64,000 nt of DNA, taken from contig DASXVS010000045.1 in assembly GCA_036504095.1 (NCBI GenBank), positions 124,001 to 188,000 on the forward strand, read 5' to 3'. Positions 1 through 9,121 of the stretch are shown one piece after another (position 1 is the first letter of the stretch; each line of letters begins with the position of its first letter). This DNA comes from Armatimonadota bacterium. Its GTDB lineage: Bacteria > Armatimonadota > DTGP01 > JAKQQT01. The translations under genes were made by a program, and so were the position numbers. The notes beneath the pieces are model-generated. The model was not told the origin of the DNA. It was given only the letters and a program-made list of their open reading frames with translations, and did not search any database.

Positions 1-290
1 GGGCGGACAAGGATCTTACCAGCCGCCTCGTGGACGAATTCGTTCGGCTGTCACGGTTGCAGACGGCCGTCACAAGCCCCGTGGACAATCCGCTCACCAA
101 CCGGGAACGGGCGATCCTGACCCTGGTGGCCCAGGGTCAGACGAATTCGGCGATCGGGGAAGCTTTGTTTATCAGCGAGAAGACAGTCAAATCCCACCTT
201 ACGAATGTCTTCGATAAACTGAATGTCGAGGACCGATCGCAGGCGGCCATGACGGCCTTCAAACGAGGATACATTCAGATCAGTGATTAG
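1..290 (+). CDS. Response regulator, LuxR/NarL family, C-terminal part (5' truncated)
   Basis: The reading frame is open from the left edge of the window, so this is the 3' end of a longer gene; an internal GTG at 30 is not a convincing start. The visible part is a linker followed by a complete LuxR-type helix-turn-helix: LTNRERAILTLVAQG, then NSAIGEALFISEKTVKSHL and a final helix ending in DRSQAAMTAFKRG. The KTVKSHL recognition helix is typical of NarL/FixJ response regulators, which usually carry an N-terminal phosphoacceptor receiver domain; that domain would lie outside the window. Target genes cannot be inferred. It ends 241 bp before dnaA, on the same strand. Confidence 0.85.
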   Translation, partial: ADKDLTSRLVDEFVRLSRLQTAVTSPVDNPLTNRERAILTLVAQGQTNSAIGEALFISEKTVKSHLTNVFDKLNVEDRSQAAMTAFKRGYIQISD

Positions 291-531
291 CAAATTGGAC
301 TTGACTTTTTCTGCGTAATCCACGCTGTATAACTTGCATTCGCGGCCTCTTGGACATCAAATCCGGGAGGCCGATTTTCGGCGAAAGGTATGTCCTTCAA
401 TAACACCTTTCGGCCCAATTTGAGCGGCCTTAAGAATGGCTTTAGGTGCGTTCCCAACGGTAGCATGAGTAAGCCTGTTCTGACGTCCCCCAGGTTTGTG
501 AGCCCGGTCTGTACGTGTCCCGAAACCATCC

Positions 532-1965
532 ATGCCAACCGCTTCTCAACTTGATTTTGGATTGCGCGAGACCACCACGCAGGAAGCGTGGGCTGCCGCC
601 TTACACTTGGCTCGCGAGCGAACAGGCGTCCCTACTTTCGAATCCTGGCTGCGCGATCTTAAGCCAAGCGCTGTTGAGGACAACGCCCTCGTAATCGGTG
701 CGCCGTCCGAGTTCAAGCGCTCGTGGGTCGAAAAGAAGTACGCGTCCCTGCTCGAGGAGTGTGTGGAGGCTGCATTCGGAGAGCCGGTGCGGCTTCGCTT
801 CTCGGTAACAGAGCACGCCGCGTCCGATGCGGCGCCGGAGCCCCGCGCAACGAAGAGGGACACGTTCACATCGAGGCCCGTCGCCGCGGTGACCACCCGG
901 ACCGCGGAAGCGATCTCCGACGAGGCCATGTTCGGCGGTGTGCCGCTTAACGAACGGTATACCTTCGATACTTTCGTGGTCGGGGCCTGCAACCGCCTGG
1001 CCCAGGCCGGCGCCATCGCCGCGGCCCGGAAACCTGGCGCGGCTTTCAACCCGTTGTTCCTCTACGGGGGCGCGGGGCTCGGCAAGACCCATTTGATGCA
1101 CGCGATCGGCCACGGTGCCAAGGCGGACAATCCCCGCTGCCGCGTCGCCTACATGTCCGGAGAGTCGTTCACCACCCAGTACGTCGCCGCTATCCGTGAA
1201 CGCAAGATGGACGAGTTCCGCCGTCGTTTCCGGCACGCCGATGTCTGGCTGGTAGACGATATCCAGTTCATCGCGGACAAGGAACGGACCGAAGAGGAGT
1301 TCTTTCACACGTTCAACACACTGCGGGACACAGGCAAACAGATCGTTCTGAGCAGCGACCGTGCTCCCAAGGACCTGCGTCTCGATAACCGTCTTCGTTC
1401 CCGTTTCGAAGCGGGCCTGATCGCGGATATCGGCGCGCCAGACCTTGAGACGCGCATCGCCATACTTCAGGCCAAGGCTCAGGTTGAAGGCGCTCCGATC
1501 CCCGATGATGTGCTCCTGTACATGGCGGAGTTAGTACAAAGCAACATACGCGTACTCGAGGGCGCCCTGATCAAACTGCTGGCGTATGCGAGCGTGACAC
1601 ACAGCGCCATTACGCAGCAACTCGCCGGGGACGTCTTGGGCTCCTATTTCTCCCAGCGCTGCGGGGAGGAGGGGGTGACTCCGGACGAGGTGAAGAAGGC
1701 CGTCGCCCAGGCATTCGATGTCACCGTCGCCGAGATCAACGGAACGTGCCGCTCGCGGGCCATCGTCTTCGCCCGCCAGGTGAGCATGCACCTCATCCGC
1801 GAGCTCACGGGCGCCAGCCTGCCGGAGATAGGCCGCAATTTCGGCGGAAAGGACCACAGCACCGTTGTCCACTCCTGCCAGAAGATCCGCGCGCTCCTCA
1901 AGTCAGACCTCGATCTGTCCAAGCGGCTTGCCGAACTGACGGAGGGACTGCGCAAGAGCGCATAG
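532..1965 (+). CDS. dnaA: Chromosomal replication initiator protein DnaA
   Basis: This AAA+ ATPase binds DnaA boxes and melts the origin. All four domains are visible in 477 residues: an N-terminal oligomerisation domain (about 1-85), a variable linker, an AAA+ core with Walker A GGAGLGKTH (about 180-188) and Walker B VWLVDDIQF, and a C-terminal DNA-binding domain. The last carries a DnaA signature around GGKDHSTVVHSCQKI. The length is normal for the family. No clear Shine-Dalgarno sequence precedes the ATG. Unusually, no dnaN or recF follows: the next gene is a minus-strand zinc-ribbon protein. I see no cluster of TTATCCACA-type boxes on either side, so the origin is not demonstrably here. 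Confidence 0.97.
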   Translation: MPTASQLDFGLRETTTQEAWAAALHLARERTGVPTFESWLRDLKPSAVEDNALVIGAPSEFKRSWVEKKYASLLEECVEAAFGEPVRLRFSVTEHAASDAAPEPRATKRDTFTSRPVAAVTTRTAEAISDEAMFGGVPLNERYTFDTFVVGACNRLAQAGAIAAARKPGAAFNPLFLYGGAGLGKTHLMHAIGHGAKADNPRCRVAYMSGESFTTQYVAAIRERKMDEFRRRFRHADVWLVDDIQFIADKERTEEEFFHTFNTLRDTGKQIVLSSDRAPKDLRLDNRLRSRFEAGLIADIGAPDLETRIAILQAKAQVEGAPIPDDVLLYMAELVQSNIRVLEGALIKLLAYASVTHSAITQQLAGDVLGSYFSQRCGEEGVTPDEVKKAVAQAFDVTVAEINGTCRSRAIVFARQVSMHLIRELTGASLPEIGRNFGGKDHSTVVHSCQKIRALLKSDLDLSKRLAELTEGLRKSA

Positions 1966-2124
1966 GCTTCGGCGCGGGTTGAAGCGAGTCACGAGCTCCG
2001 AGCGATCCGCGGCGCCTGGTCGGCCGAAGGAATCCGGCTATGCCTCATCAACCGTCTTGGCCGGAAGACAGATTTCACGCTCAGACGCCCAGATGTTTCG
2101 GGCGGGAAGAACGCATGCCGGGCT

Positions 2125-2451
2125 CTAGCCATCACTGCTGTCAACGAGGTCGCGAAGCGGTCGGGACTCCAACTGGAAGTGGAAATCGATCACTTCGTCC
2201 AGCTCAATATCGCCCATCGCTTTGAACCGGATGGCGTCATCGCCGGAGATCTCCAGCCCAGCCCTTGCCGCCCTCCCGCTGCCTGCGCCCTGAGGTACGA
2301 ACCTCTCGCCCAGGCGTTTGCATCGCGGACAGCGGAACTTCACATAAAGAAATCCCGGGCTCATCAGCCGCGGAAACCGGCCATGTTGCAGGATGTCTTT
2401 CTCCTGCACAATTTGCCCGCAGTGACAGGTTATTACAGTCTCTGTGTCCAT
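2125..2451 (-). CDS. Small zinc-ribbon-like protein of unknown function
   Basis: A 108-residue protein with two short Cys motifs, CHC near the N-terminus (about residues 10-12) and CPRC near residue 41, which could bind one metal ion as a zinc ribbon. The second half is acidic and ends DLVDSSDG. The start is supported by GGAG about 10 nt upstream of the ATG, and a TATAAT hexamer lies further upstream on the minus strand (2513-2518). It stands alone between dnaA and dgt, both ending towards it. I do not recognise the family and assign no function; nucleic-acid binding is only a possibility from the ribbon. Confidence 0.6.
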   Translation of the reverse strand: MDTETVITCHCGQIVQEKDILQHGRFPRLMSPGFLYVKFRCPRCKRLGERFVPQGAGSGRAARAGLEISGDDAIRFKAMGDIELDEVIDFHFQLESRPLRDLVDSSDG

Positions 2452-2596
2452 GGTTGAATACTCCAGGCGGCCGCAATCGGATCACGTAGTCCTCGCAGAG
2501 TTACAGTGGGCAATTATAGCAGCGCGTGGCGCGGGGCGGCGAACGCGTTTACATCGAAGCCGCGGCTGATTCCATCAGCGGGGGACACGTTGCAGA

Positions 2597-3628
2597 TCAC
2601 GCTTTTGAGGCGAGGCTGAGGGCGTAGCGGTCGGTCATGCCTGCCACGAAATCGACGGCCGCCTGAACAACGGCGCGGTCGGTATCGCCGTATTCCCTCG
2701 CGGCGACGGAGCGCAGCCAATCCGGCACGAAACCCGGGTCCGCCAGTGCACGGTCAAAAAGTGTGCGCACGACGTTCTCCACGTCCAGCCCCAGGTTCTT
2801 GTCCAGCTCCCGCGTGTAGACGCGCTCAAAGAGGAACTCCTTGAGCGTGTCCAGCAGACGGGCTGTCTCCGGGGAGAATCCGATCGGGTCCGCGTTCTGC
2901 GAATGCTCCACCAGATCGGTGATGACATAGGCCATCCGCTGCCCGGGCGTCCGTCCGAATACGCGCAGAACATCCTCGGGCAGATCATCTTCGCACAGGA
3001 ACCCCGCGCGGACGGCGTCCTCGAAATCGTGGTGGACGTATGCCACCCGGTCTGCGATGCGGACGCATTGCCCTTCCATCGTGGCGGGCAGATCCTTCCC
3101 GGCAATGCCGGCACGGCCTTTGGAATGATGGCCGATCCCGTCCAGGACCTCCCACGTGAGGTTCAATCCGGCGCCCTGGTTTTCGAGAACCTCCACAACT
3201 CGCAGGCTCTGTTCGAAGTGGCGAAATCGGGCCGCGGGATCGTGGGATTGCAACGCGGCGTCGAGAGCCCTCTCGCCGGCGTGCCCGAACGGCGTATGGC
3301 CAAGGTCGTGCCCCAGCGCGATGGCTTCGGTGAGGTCCTCGTTTAATTCAAGCGCCCGGGCGACGGTCCGGGCGATCTGGGCGACCTCCAGGGTATGCGT
3401 GAGGCGCGTTCGATAGTGGTCGTTTTCGGTTGCCAGGAACACCTGGGTTTTGTGCTTCAGGCGCCGAAAGGACTTGCAGTGTAGGATACGGTCCCGATCG
3501 CGGGCAAAGGCGGTACGGATGGTGTCCGGCTCCTCGGGACGGGCACGGCCACGTGAGGACGCGCTACGGGCCCCCCTGGGCCCAAGGAATCGATCCTCCT
3601 TATCCTCCGTCCTTTCGCGAATGTTCAT
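2597..3628 (-). CDS. dgt: Deoxyguanosinetriphosphate triphosphohydrolase-like protein (HD domain)
   Basis: An HD-domain dNTP triphosphohydrolase of the Dgt family, which cleaves dNTPs to deoxynucleoside and triphosphate and so helps set nucleotide pools. The HD-fold metal ligands are visible: H in RTRLTHTLEV, HD in ALGHDLGHTPFGH, and a later D in VAYVHHDFEDA. The N-terminus has the family-typical DTIRTAFARDRDRI and FRRLKHKTQVF blocks. I place the start at the ATG giving MNIRERTEDKEDRF (343 residues) because related proteins begin this way. An in-frame TTG at 3682 would overlap the upstream gene. It is 16 bp downstream of the DUF4342-like gene and probably co-transcribed with it. Confidence 0.92.
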   Translation of the reverse strand: MNIRERTEDKEDRFLGPRGARSASSRGRARPEEPDTIRTAFARDRDRILHCKSFRRLKHKTQVFLATENDHYRTRLTHTLEVAQIARTVARALELNEDLTEAIALGHDLGHTPFGHAGERALDAALQSHDPAARFRHFEQSLRVVEVLENQGAGLNLTWEVLDGIGHHSKGRAGIAGKDLPATMEGQCVRIADRVAYVHHDFEDAVRAGFLCEDDLPEDVLRVFGRTPGQRMAYVITDLVEHSQNADPIGFSPETARLLDTLKEFLFERVYTRELDKNLGLDVENVVRTLFDRALADPGFVPDWLRSVAAREYGDTDRAVVQAAVDFVAGMTDRYALSLASKA

Positions 3629-3644
3629 GGGCAAACGCGAGGTG

Positions 3645-3899
3645 TCAGTCCTTGTCGATCTCGATGCTAAGTTGGCTGACAATGACGGCCGCCGCTGCTA
3701 TGAGGATCGCGGTCAGGGCTGCCGCCTGAACCGGGATCTCCCGGATAGTGCGGCGTCCCAGTTTGATGCGTACGCGCCGGATGCGCCCGCCGCTCAGCGT
3801 TGACTGGACTTCATCCAGAATGTCCGACCCAACCGCCAGCGCGGCCTCGACCCTGGGACTGGCCGACGCGGCCCCATTATCGGTTCGTTCCTGGCTCAT
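3645..3899 (-). CDS. DUF4342-like small membrane protein
   Basis: An 84-residue protein with a short N-terminal helix, a basic segment (GGRIRRVRIKLGRR) followed by EIP, and one C-terminal transmembrane stretch of about 20 residues rich in Ala and Ile, ending IEIDKD. The order of a charged strand, the EIP motif and then a hydrophobic helix matches what I know of DUF4342 proteins, whose function is unknown. An AAGGA Shine-Dalgarno lies about 8 nt before the ATG. It sits 11 bp after the transporter fusion gene and just before dgt on the same strand, so the three may form one transcript. Confidence 0.6.
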   Translation of the reverse strand: MSQERTDNGAASASPRVEAALAVGSDILDEVQSTLSGGRIRRVRIKLGRRTIREIPVQAAALTAILIAAAAVIVSQLSIEIDKD

Positions 3900-3910
3900 T
3901 TCATATTTCC

Positions 3911-6304
3911 TTACTCACCGTAATGGACCCACCTGGATCCGAAACGCAGTTGTATCAGCGTAATACCCAGAATCACCACAAACAGCATCCACGCAAGCGC
4001 GCTTGCGTATCCCATCTTAAAGTACGTGAAAGCGTTCTGGAAGAGCAAGACCACCGGCATCATCGTGGAGTCGTTCGGGTAGCCGAGCGGTCCCGCACCG
4101 CGCATGATATAGGCGACCTCGAAGATCTGCAGGCTGCCAATCACGCCCATCACCGCCAGGAAGAAGATGGTGGGAGTGAGCAGTGGCAGTGTCACATGCC
4201 GGAACTTGCTCCAGGCGCCGGCGCCATCGAGTTCCGCGGCCTCGTAGAGATGCTGCGGGATACCTTGCAGGCCGGCGAGCCAGAGGATCATCCCGCTCCC
4301 CGCACTCCAAAGCCCGAGCAGGATATACGCCGGCTTTGCCCACGCCTCTTCGGCCAGCCAGTTGGGCGCTGCCTGTCCAAGCCAGCGCGTGATAGTCGCT
4401 CTCCACACGATGTCGATGACGCCGTATTGCGGGTTCAGCAGCCAGACCCAAAGTATCGCGCCCGCGACAACCGGCATGATCGCGGGCAGGTAGTATGCCG
4501 TCCGGTACCAATGCATAGCCTTAACCCGGGCGTTCAGCAGCATCGCGATCGCAAGACCAGTGAACATCGTCAGCGGAATCCCGAAGAAGCTCATGAAGGC
4601 AACATTGCCGAACGATTTCAGCAGAAGCGGCCCGTCACCCGACGCGCTTGTGAGCTCGGTGTAGTTGAGCATCCCCACCCAACGCGGCGGATGCAGGACA
4701 TCGTAGTCGCAGAACGATAGCAGGATGCTCGCCACGATGGGTCCCAGCGTGAACACAACAAACCCGGCGATCCAGGGCGCGGCGAACAGATAAGCCGCCC
4801 GTGTTTCCGCCCTTGCGTTTCGGGGCTGCCGCCGCGTCGTCCCGTAAAGCCACCCGCTGCCGGCAGCGAGGAGGGCAGCGACGAGGGCTGTGAGGGTGAC
4901 GTAGACGGACCGCGGCAGTTCCGGATGTTGAGCCCGGGCGAACGTCCGGTCCAGTTCCCGCTGGACCGACAGCGTACCCTGGTGCAGGGCGACGGCAGGA
5001 TCCACCCCTCGCGCGGCCTGGTCCATCGCTCGAACGTGCTCATCCCACAGCCGCTGCCCCACAAAAGTGACCGGCCGGTAACGGGCGTATGGCATGAGGT
5101 CCCTGAAGACGCCAATTCCCTGGCGGATACGCGGCATACGGGGCGTAAAATCGCGAAGCAGCGCTTCGTTTACGATGCGATTCGCGCGCATGTCCGGCAC
5201 GAGTTTGCGGCCGACCTTGGCAAACTCTGCGCGCTGCACTCTGTATCGGAGGCGTTGCGCCTCCAGGCTGTTGTCCCATCGGATGAAGTCCCACGCGAGG
5301 TCGCGCATGCCGGCGGGCACGCCGCGCGGAATGACCCAGGAGAACCCGCCGCACCACGTGACCCATGTAGTCTCGTTGCGATAGCGTCCTTCGTGGCGGT
5401 ACCTTGCGTCCGGCACAGGTGCCGGCGCGACTCCGAAATCCAGGGTCGGGTTGTAGCGAACGATCGACTCCAGGAACCAGTTGCCGTCAACCTTCATCGC
5501 CACGTCGCCGGTGAGGAACGGGTCCTGTACCCCGTCGCGCATGCCACTGGTGAACGCATCCACTTTCGAAAGGCCGCCAATCGCGTTGTACAGGCCGGCC
5601 ATATAGGCCAGCGCCTCGACGTTACGCGGGTCATCAAGCGTGCATCGCCTCCCGTCCGGGCTCAGGAATTCGCCGTCATTCTGCCAGGCATACATATAGA
5701 ACCATACATTGCCGTAGTTCGGGAGATAGCCAACGCGTTCGATGTTTCCGTTGCGGTCAAACCGCGTCAGTTTGACCGCCATCCGTTTGAGTTCGCTCCA
5801 CGTTCGCGGGGGACGGTCGGGATCCAGGCCGGCGGCGCGAAATGCATCGCGGTTGTAGTACAGCGCACGGTCATCCAGGCTGTCGGGGATACCATACACG
5901 CTCCCGTCAAAGGTCGCTTCGTTCCACGCCGCCGCGTAGAAATCGCGCTTGTGGACCCCATCTGGGCGGCCCTCATCGCGGGCGATAAGGTCGTCGAGGC
6001 GTTGAAAGGCATCACGGGACGCGAAATCCCCGATATTGAAGCGCCCCTGGCGGACGAGCGCCGGCGGAACGTTTCCCGCAATCGCCGTGGAGAGCTTCTG
6101 GGCGTCCATGTGCCCGGCGGCCATATCCAGCCTGCGGACGCGGCAGCCGTGCTGCTTCTCGAAGGCGGCGACTTCCGCATCGAACCCCTCAGTATCGCGC
6201 GTCCGCTCCAATCCGGGTCCCCACATGACCAGGGTCAGGGGCGGTGCAGCGCAAACCGGCGCGAGGATCGATGCCGTCAGGGCCAAAGCAGCGAGAGTTC
6301 TCAT
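3911..6304 (-). CDS. Sugar ABC transporter: solute-binding protein fused to MalF/UgpA-type permease
   Basis: One 797-residue chain joins two transporter parts normally made separately. Residues 1-20 are a signal peptide or anchor. About 20-460 resemble a family 1 extracellular sugar-binding protein (VMWGPG start, VYGIPDSLDDRALYYN, MKVDGNWFL). A transmembrane helix at about 465-488 leads into a MalF-like permease of about six helices with the ABC-interaction EAA loop, YEAAELDGAGAW, at about 685-697. The start at 6304 gives a proper signal sequence; the frame extends upstream but without one. No MalG-type second permease or ATPase lies next to it: the downstream gene is DUF4342-like. The substrate is probably a sugar or oligosaccharide, not determinable here. 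Confidence 0.88.
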   Translation of the reverse strand: MRTLAALALTASILAPVCAAPPLTLVMWGPGLERTRDTEGFDAEVAAFEKQHGCRVRRLDMAAGHMDAQKLSTAIAGNVPPALVRQGRFNIGDFASRDAFQRLDDLIARDEGRPDGVHKRDFYAAAWNEATFDGSVYGIPDSLDDRALYYNRDAFRAAGLDPDRPPRTWSELKRMAVKLTRFDRNGNIERVGYLPNYGNVWFYMYAWQNDGEFLSPDGRRCTLDDPRNVEALAYMAGLYNAIGGLSKVDAFTSGMRDGVQDPFLTGDVAMKVDGNWFLESIVRYNPTLDFGVAPAPVPDARYRHEGRYRNETTWVTWCGGFSWVIPRGVPAGMRDLAWDFIRWDNSLEAQRLRYRVQRAEFAKVGRKLVPDMRANRIVNEALLRDFTPRMPRIRQGIGVFRDLMPYARYRPVTFVGQRLWDEHVRAMDQAARGVDPAVALHQGTLSVQRELDRTFARAQHPELPRSVYVTLTALVAALLAAGSGWLYGTTRRQPRNARAETRAAYLFAAPWIAGFVVFTLGPIVASILLSFCDYDVLHPPRWVGMLNYTELTSASGDGPLLLKSFGNVAFMSFFGIPLTMFTGLAIAMLLNARVKAMHWYRTAYYLPAIMPVVAGAILWVWLLNPQYGVIDIVWRATITRWLGQAAPNWLAEEAWAKPAYILLGLWSAGSGMILWLAGLQGIPQHLYEAAELDGAGAWSKFRHVTLPLLTPTIFFLAVMGVIGSLQIFEVAYIMRGAGPLGYPNDSTMMPVVLLFQNAFTYFKMGYASALAWMLFVVILGITLIQLRFGSRWVHYGE

Positions 6305-6313
6305 GGTTGGTTC

Positions 6314-6319
6314 ATTATA
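6314..6319 (-). promoter_or_regulatory. -10 hexamer directly upstream of the fused transporter gene
   Basis: A perfect TATAAT on the minus strand ends nine bases before the ATG at 6304. If used, transcription would start within a few bases of the start codon, giving a leaderless or nearly leaderless mRNA; consistent with this, no Shine-Dalgarno is present. No good -35 is visible at 17 bp. This is inferred from position only. Confidence 0.4.
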
Positions 6320-6410
6320 GCGGCGCCGCCCCGCCAGAAGGCGCTGAGCCCGCACCGCCGTGCGCGCTCCGTATCGTGCCCTGCACTACCAATTTCACGC
6401 TCAAAATGCC

Positions 6411-6416
6411 TATAAT
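6411..6416 (+). promoter_or_regulatory. Candidate -10 hexamer upstream of gyrA
   Basis: A perfect TATAAT lies 105 bp before the gyrA start, in the 216-bp region between gyrA and the divergent transporter gene. No recognisable -35 sits at normal spacing, so this is a weak promoter call. The rest of the intergenic region shows no other clear element. Confidence 0.35.
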
Positions 6417-6520
6417 ATGACTGACAAATAGTGGGAATTATGGGCGGCTGTGGCCTCGCGAAAGCGGGGCCATGATCCTGTTTGAAGGGGAGACGGCCGC
6501 CAGGACAGAAGGGACAATAG

Positions 6521-9007
6521 ATGGACATCGCCAAACTTGTCATACCTATCAATATCCAGGATGAGATGAAGCAGAGTTATCTGCTCTACTCGATGTCCGT
6601 TATTGTGGCGCGTGCCCTGCCGGACGTGCGCGACGGCCTCAAACCGGTTCAGCGACGCATCCTGATGGCGATGAATGACCTGAACCTATCCCCCAACGCC
6701 CAGAGCCGCAAATCCGCCAAGATTACCGGTGACACTTCCGGAAACTACCACCCTCACGGCGACACGGTCATCTACCCGACTCTCGTCCGCATGGCGCAGG
6801 ATTTCACCTTGCGCTATCCGCTGGTAATAGGGCAGGGCAACTTCGGCAGCATCGGTGGAGACTCGCCCGCCGCGCAACGATACACCGAAGTGAAAATGTC
6901 CCCGTTCGCCATGGAGATGCTCGCGGACCTGGACAAGAACACCGTCAACCTGGTCCCCAACTACGACAATACCCGGACAGAGCCAAGCGTACTGCCGGCC
7001 AAATTCCCGTTCCTTCTCGCAAACGGGGCAAGCGGCATCGCCGTGGGAATGGCAACGAATATCCCGCCCCATAACCTCACGGAATTATGCGACGGAATCA
7101 CGTTCCAGGTGGACAATCCCGACGCCACGGCCGAGCAGTTGATGCATTTCATCACCGGCCCTGATTTCCCGGGCAAGGGCCTCATTCTCGGCACGAGGGG
7201 CATCCGGGAGGCTTATGAGACGGGCCGCGGGTCGATCACGATGCAGGGACAGGCGATTGTCGAACCGATGGAGAACGGCAAGAACCGGATCATCATCAGT
7301 GAACTGCCGTATCAGGTGAACCCCAACCGCATCATCGAGCAGATCGTTGACATGGTGAAGGGGAAGAAGATCGACGGTATCACGGACCTGCGAGACGAGT
7401 CCGACCGCACAGGCATGCGCATCGTCGTGGAACTGCGGCGCGACGCCCAGCCGAAACGCATCCTGAATCACCTTTACAAGCACACCCCGCTCCGCACAAC
7501 GTTCGGCGTCATCATGCTGGCGCTCGTCAAGGGGCAGCCAAAGGTCCTTTCGCTGCCGCAGATGATCCACCAGTACATCCTGCACCGGGCGGAGGTGATC
7601 GAACGCCGCAGCCGATACGATCTGGAAGGCGCGCTGCTGCGGGCGCACATTCTCGAGGGTTTCCTCAAGGCGCTGGACATCCTGGATGAAGTCATCGCCA
7701 CGATTCGAGCGTCCGACGGTCCGGACGACGCCCGAAAGAACCTTGTGGCCAAGTACGGCTTCAGCACGCTGCAGGCTCAGCGCATCGGCGAGATGCGGCT
7801 GTTCCAGTTGACCCGCCTCGAGGGCCAAGTCATCAGTGACGAGTTCCGCGATAAGCTCAAGCTCATTCACTACCTGGAAGACGTCCTGAGCAACCCGGCG
7901 AAGCTCCGCGAGCTCATCAAGTCCGAGATCAAGTACATCAAAGACAAGTACGGCGACGAACGGCGCACCAAGATCCTCCCGCTGGAAGCCGAGGAGATCG
8001 GCGATGAAGACCTCATCCCGCAAGAAGATACCATCGTCACCATCACGCGGCAGGGCTACGTCAAGCGAGTCTCCATCGATACCTATCGCACGCAGGGCAG
8101 GGGAGGGCGCGGGGTAAGCGCGGCCGCGACCAAAGAAATGGACGAAGTCGAGCACCTGTTCATCGCCCGCACCCACGACTACATCCTCTTCTTCACGGAT
8201 CGTGGGCGTGTGTACCGCCTGAAGGCCTACGAAATACCGCTCACGAGCCGCCAGGCCATGGGTACAGCCATCGTCAACCTCATAAACAAGGAAGCCGACG
8301 AAAACGTCAAGGCCATCATTCCCATGGCGGACCTCGCGGCCGAAGGCTACCTGGTGATGGGAACCGAAATGGGCGAAGTCAAGCGCATCCAGATCGCCGA
8401 TTTCCGCCACCTTAAGAACCAGGGAATCAAGGCTTTCGACGTGGAGGAAGGCGATCAGCTGCGTTGGGTGGTCAGCACACACGGGGACGACCAGATACTT
8501 TTCGCCACCCGCGAAGGGATGAGCATCCGGTTCAGCGAGACCGATGTGCGATGCTCCGGCCGGACCAGCGGCGGAGTGCGCGGCATCCTGCTGGACAACG
8601 CGGAACGGAGCAAGAGCGGCGTCGCGGACAGGTGCATCGCGATGGTACGCATCCGCGATCCGCACCGGGGGGAAATCCTGGTGGTCAGCGAGCGGGCATT
8701 CGGCAAACGCACTCCGGTGGATTACTACCGGTTGCAGACCCGCGGCGGCCGCGGCGTCCATACGATGAATGTGACGGCGAAGACCGGACCGGTGCACGAC
8801 GCCCTCACCGTGGCCCGGGAAGACCGCCTTCTGATGGTGACCAAAAACGGCATCGCGATTCGAATGGACGTTGCGGACATCCGCCAAACCGGCCGGACCG
8901 CCCAGGGCGTTATGCTTCAGCGTCTGGCCACCGGTGATGTGGTGAGCAGCATCGAGCGGATGATCCACCAGCCGGAAGTTCTGGACGACCTGACAAGCAG
9001 CGGATGA
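6521..9007 (+). CDS. gyrA: DNA gyrase subunit A
   Basis: The breakage-reunion subunit of the type IIA topoisomerase that introduces negative supercoils. In 828 residues it has the N-terminal winged-helix and tower region with the catalytic tyrosine in AAQRYTE (about Y121), and a C-terminal beta-pinwheel of repeats. A GyrA-box-like QGRGGRG starts the pinwheel near residue 526, which favours gyrase over ParC. In the quinolone-binding loop the sequence is HPHGDTVIYP, so the positions matching E. coli S83 and D87 are T and P. AAGGGA precedes the ATG at good spacing. gyrB is not adjacent in the window. Confidence 0.96.
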   Translation: MDIAKLVIPINIQDEMKQSYLLYSMSVIVARALPDVRDGLKPVQRRILMAMNDLNLSPNAQSRKSAKITGDTSGNYHPHGDTVIYPTLVRMAQDFTLRYPLVIGQGNFGSIGGDSPAAQRYTEVKMSPFAMEMLADLDKNTVNLVPNYDNTRTEPSVLPAKFPFLLANGASGIAVGMATNIPPHNLTELCDGITFQVDNPDATAEQLMHFITGPDFPGKGLILGTRGIREAYETGRGSITMQGQAIVEPMENGKNRIIISELPYQVNPNRIIEQIVDMVKGKKIDGITDLRDESDRTGMRIVVELRRDAQPKRILNHLYKHTPLRTTFGVIMLALVKGQPKVLSLPQMIHQYILHRAEVIERRSRYDLEGALLRAHILEGFLKALDILDEVIATIRASDGPDDARKNLVAKYGFSTLQAQRIGEMRLFQLTRLEGQVISDEFRDKLKLIHYLEDVLSNPAKLRELIKSEIKYIKDKYGDERRTKILPLEAEEIGDEDLIPQEDTIVTITRQGYVKRVSIDTYRTQGRGGRGVSAAATKEMDEVEHLFIARTHDYILFFTDRGRVYRLKAYEIPLTSRQAMGTAIVNLINKEADENVKAIIPMADLAAEGYLVMGTEMGEVKRIQIADFRHLKNQGIKAFDVEEGDQLRWVVSTHGDDQILFATREGMSIRFSETDVRCSGRTSGGVRGILLDNAERSKSGVADRCIAMVRIRDPHRGEILVVSERAFGKRTPVDYYRLQTRGGRGVHTMNVTAKTGPVHDALTVAREDRLLMVTKNGIAIRMDVADIRQTGRTAQGVMLQRLATGDVVSSIERMIHQPEVLDDLTSSG

Positions 9008-9121
9008 ATCGATCGACGTCTCAACGAGTCAATGGGTCAGCGGGGGATGCCTACGGCACGTTGACTCAGTGACGCCTTGACCATTCTGCAGTGATCATCC
9101 CATTTCACAGGAGACAACACG

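Noticed and set aside
317-325. TAATCCACG as a DnaA box upstream of dnaA
   Set aside because: Two mismatches to TTATCCACA and no second copy nearby.
301-333. TTGACT and TATAAC as a dnaA promoter
   Set aside because: The spacer is 21 bp, too long for a normal sigma-70 promoter.
3629-3682. Longer dgt start at TTG 3682
   Set aside because: It overlaps the DUF4342-like gene and adds residues not typical of the family, whereas MNIRE fits known starts.
4925-6415. 496-residue open frame on the plus strand opposite the transporter fusion
   Set aside because: It is antisense to a clearly recognised gene, lacks any family motif, and reflects the high GC content.
7085-8968. 627-residue open frame antisense to gyrA
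   Set aside because: Its length comes from the codon bias of gyrA; His- and Arg-rich with no domain or ribosome-binding site.
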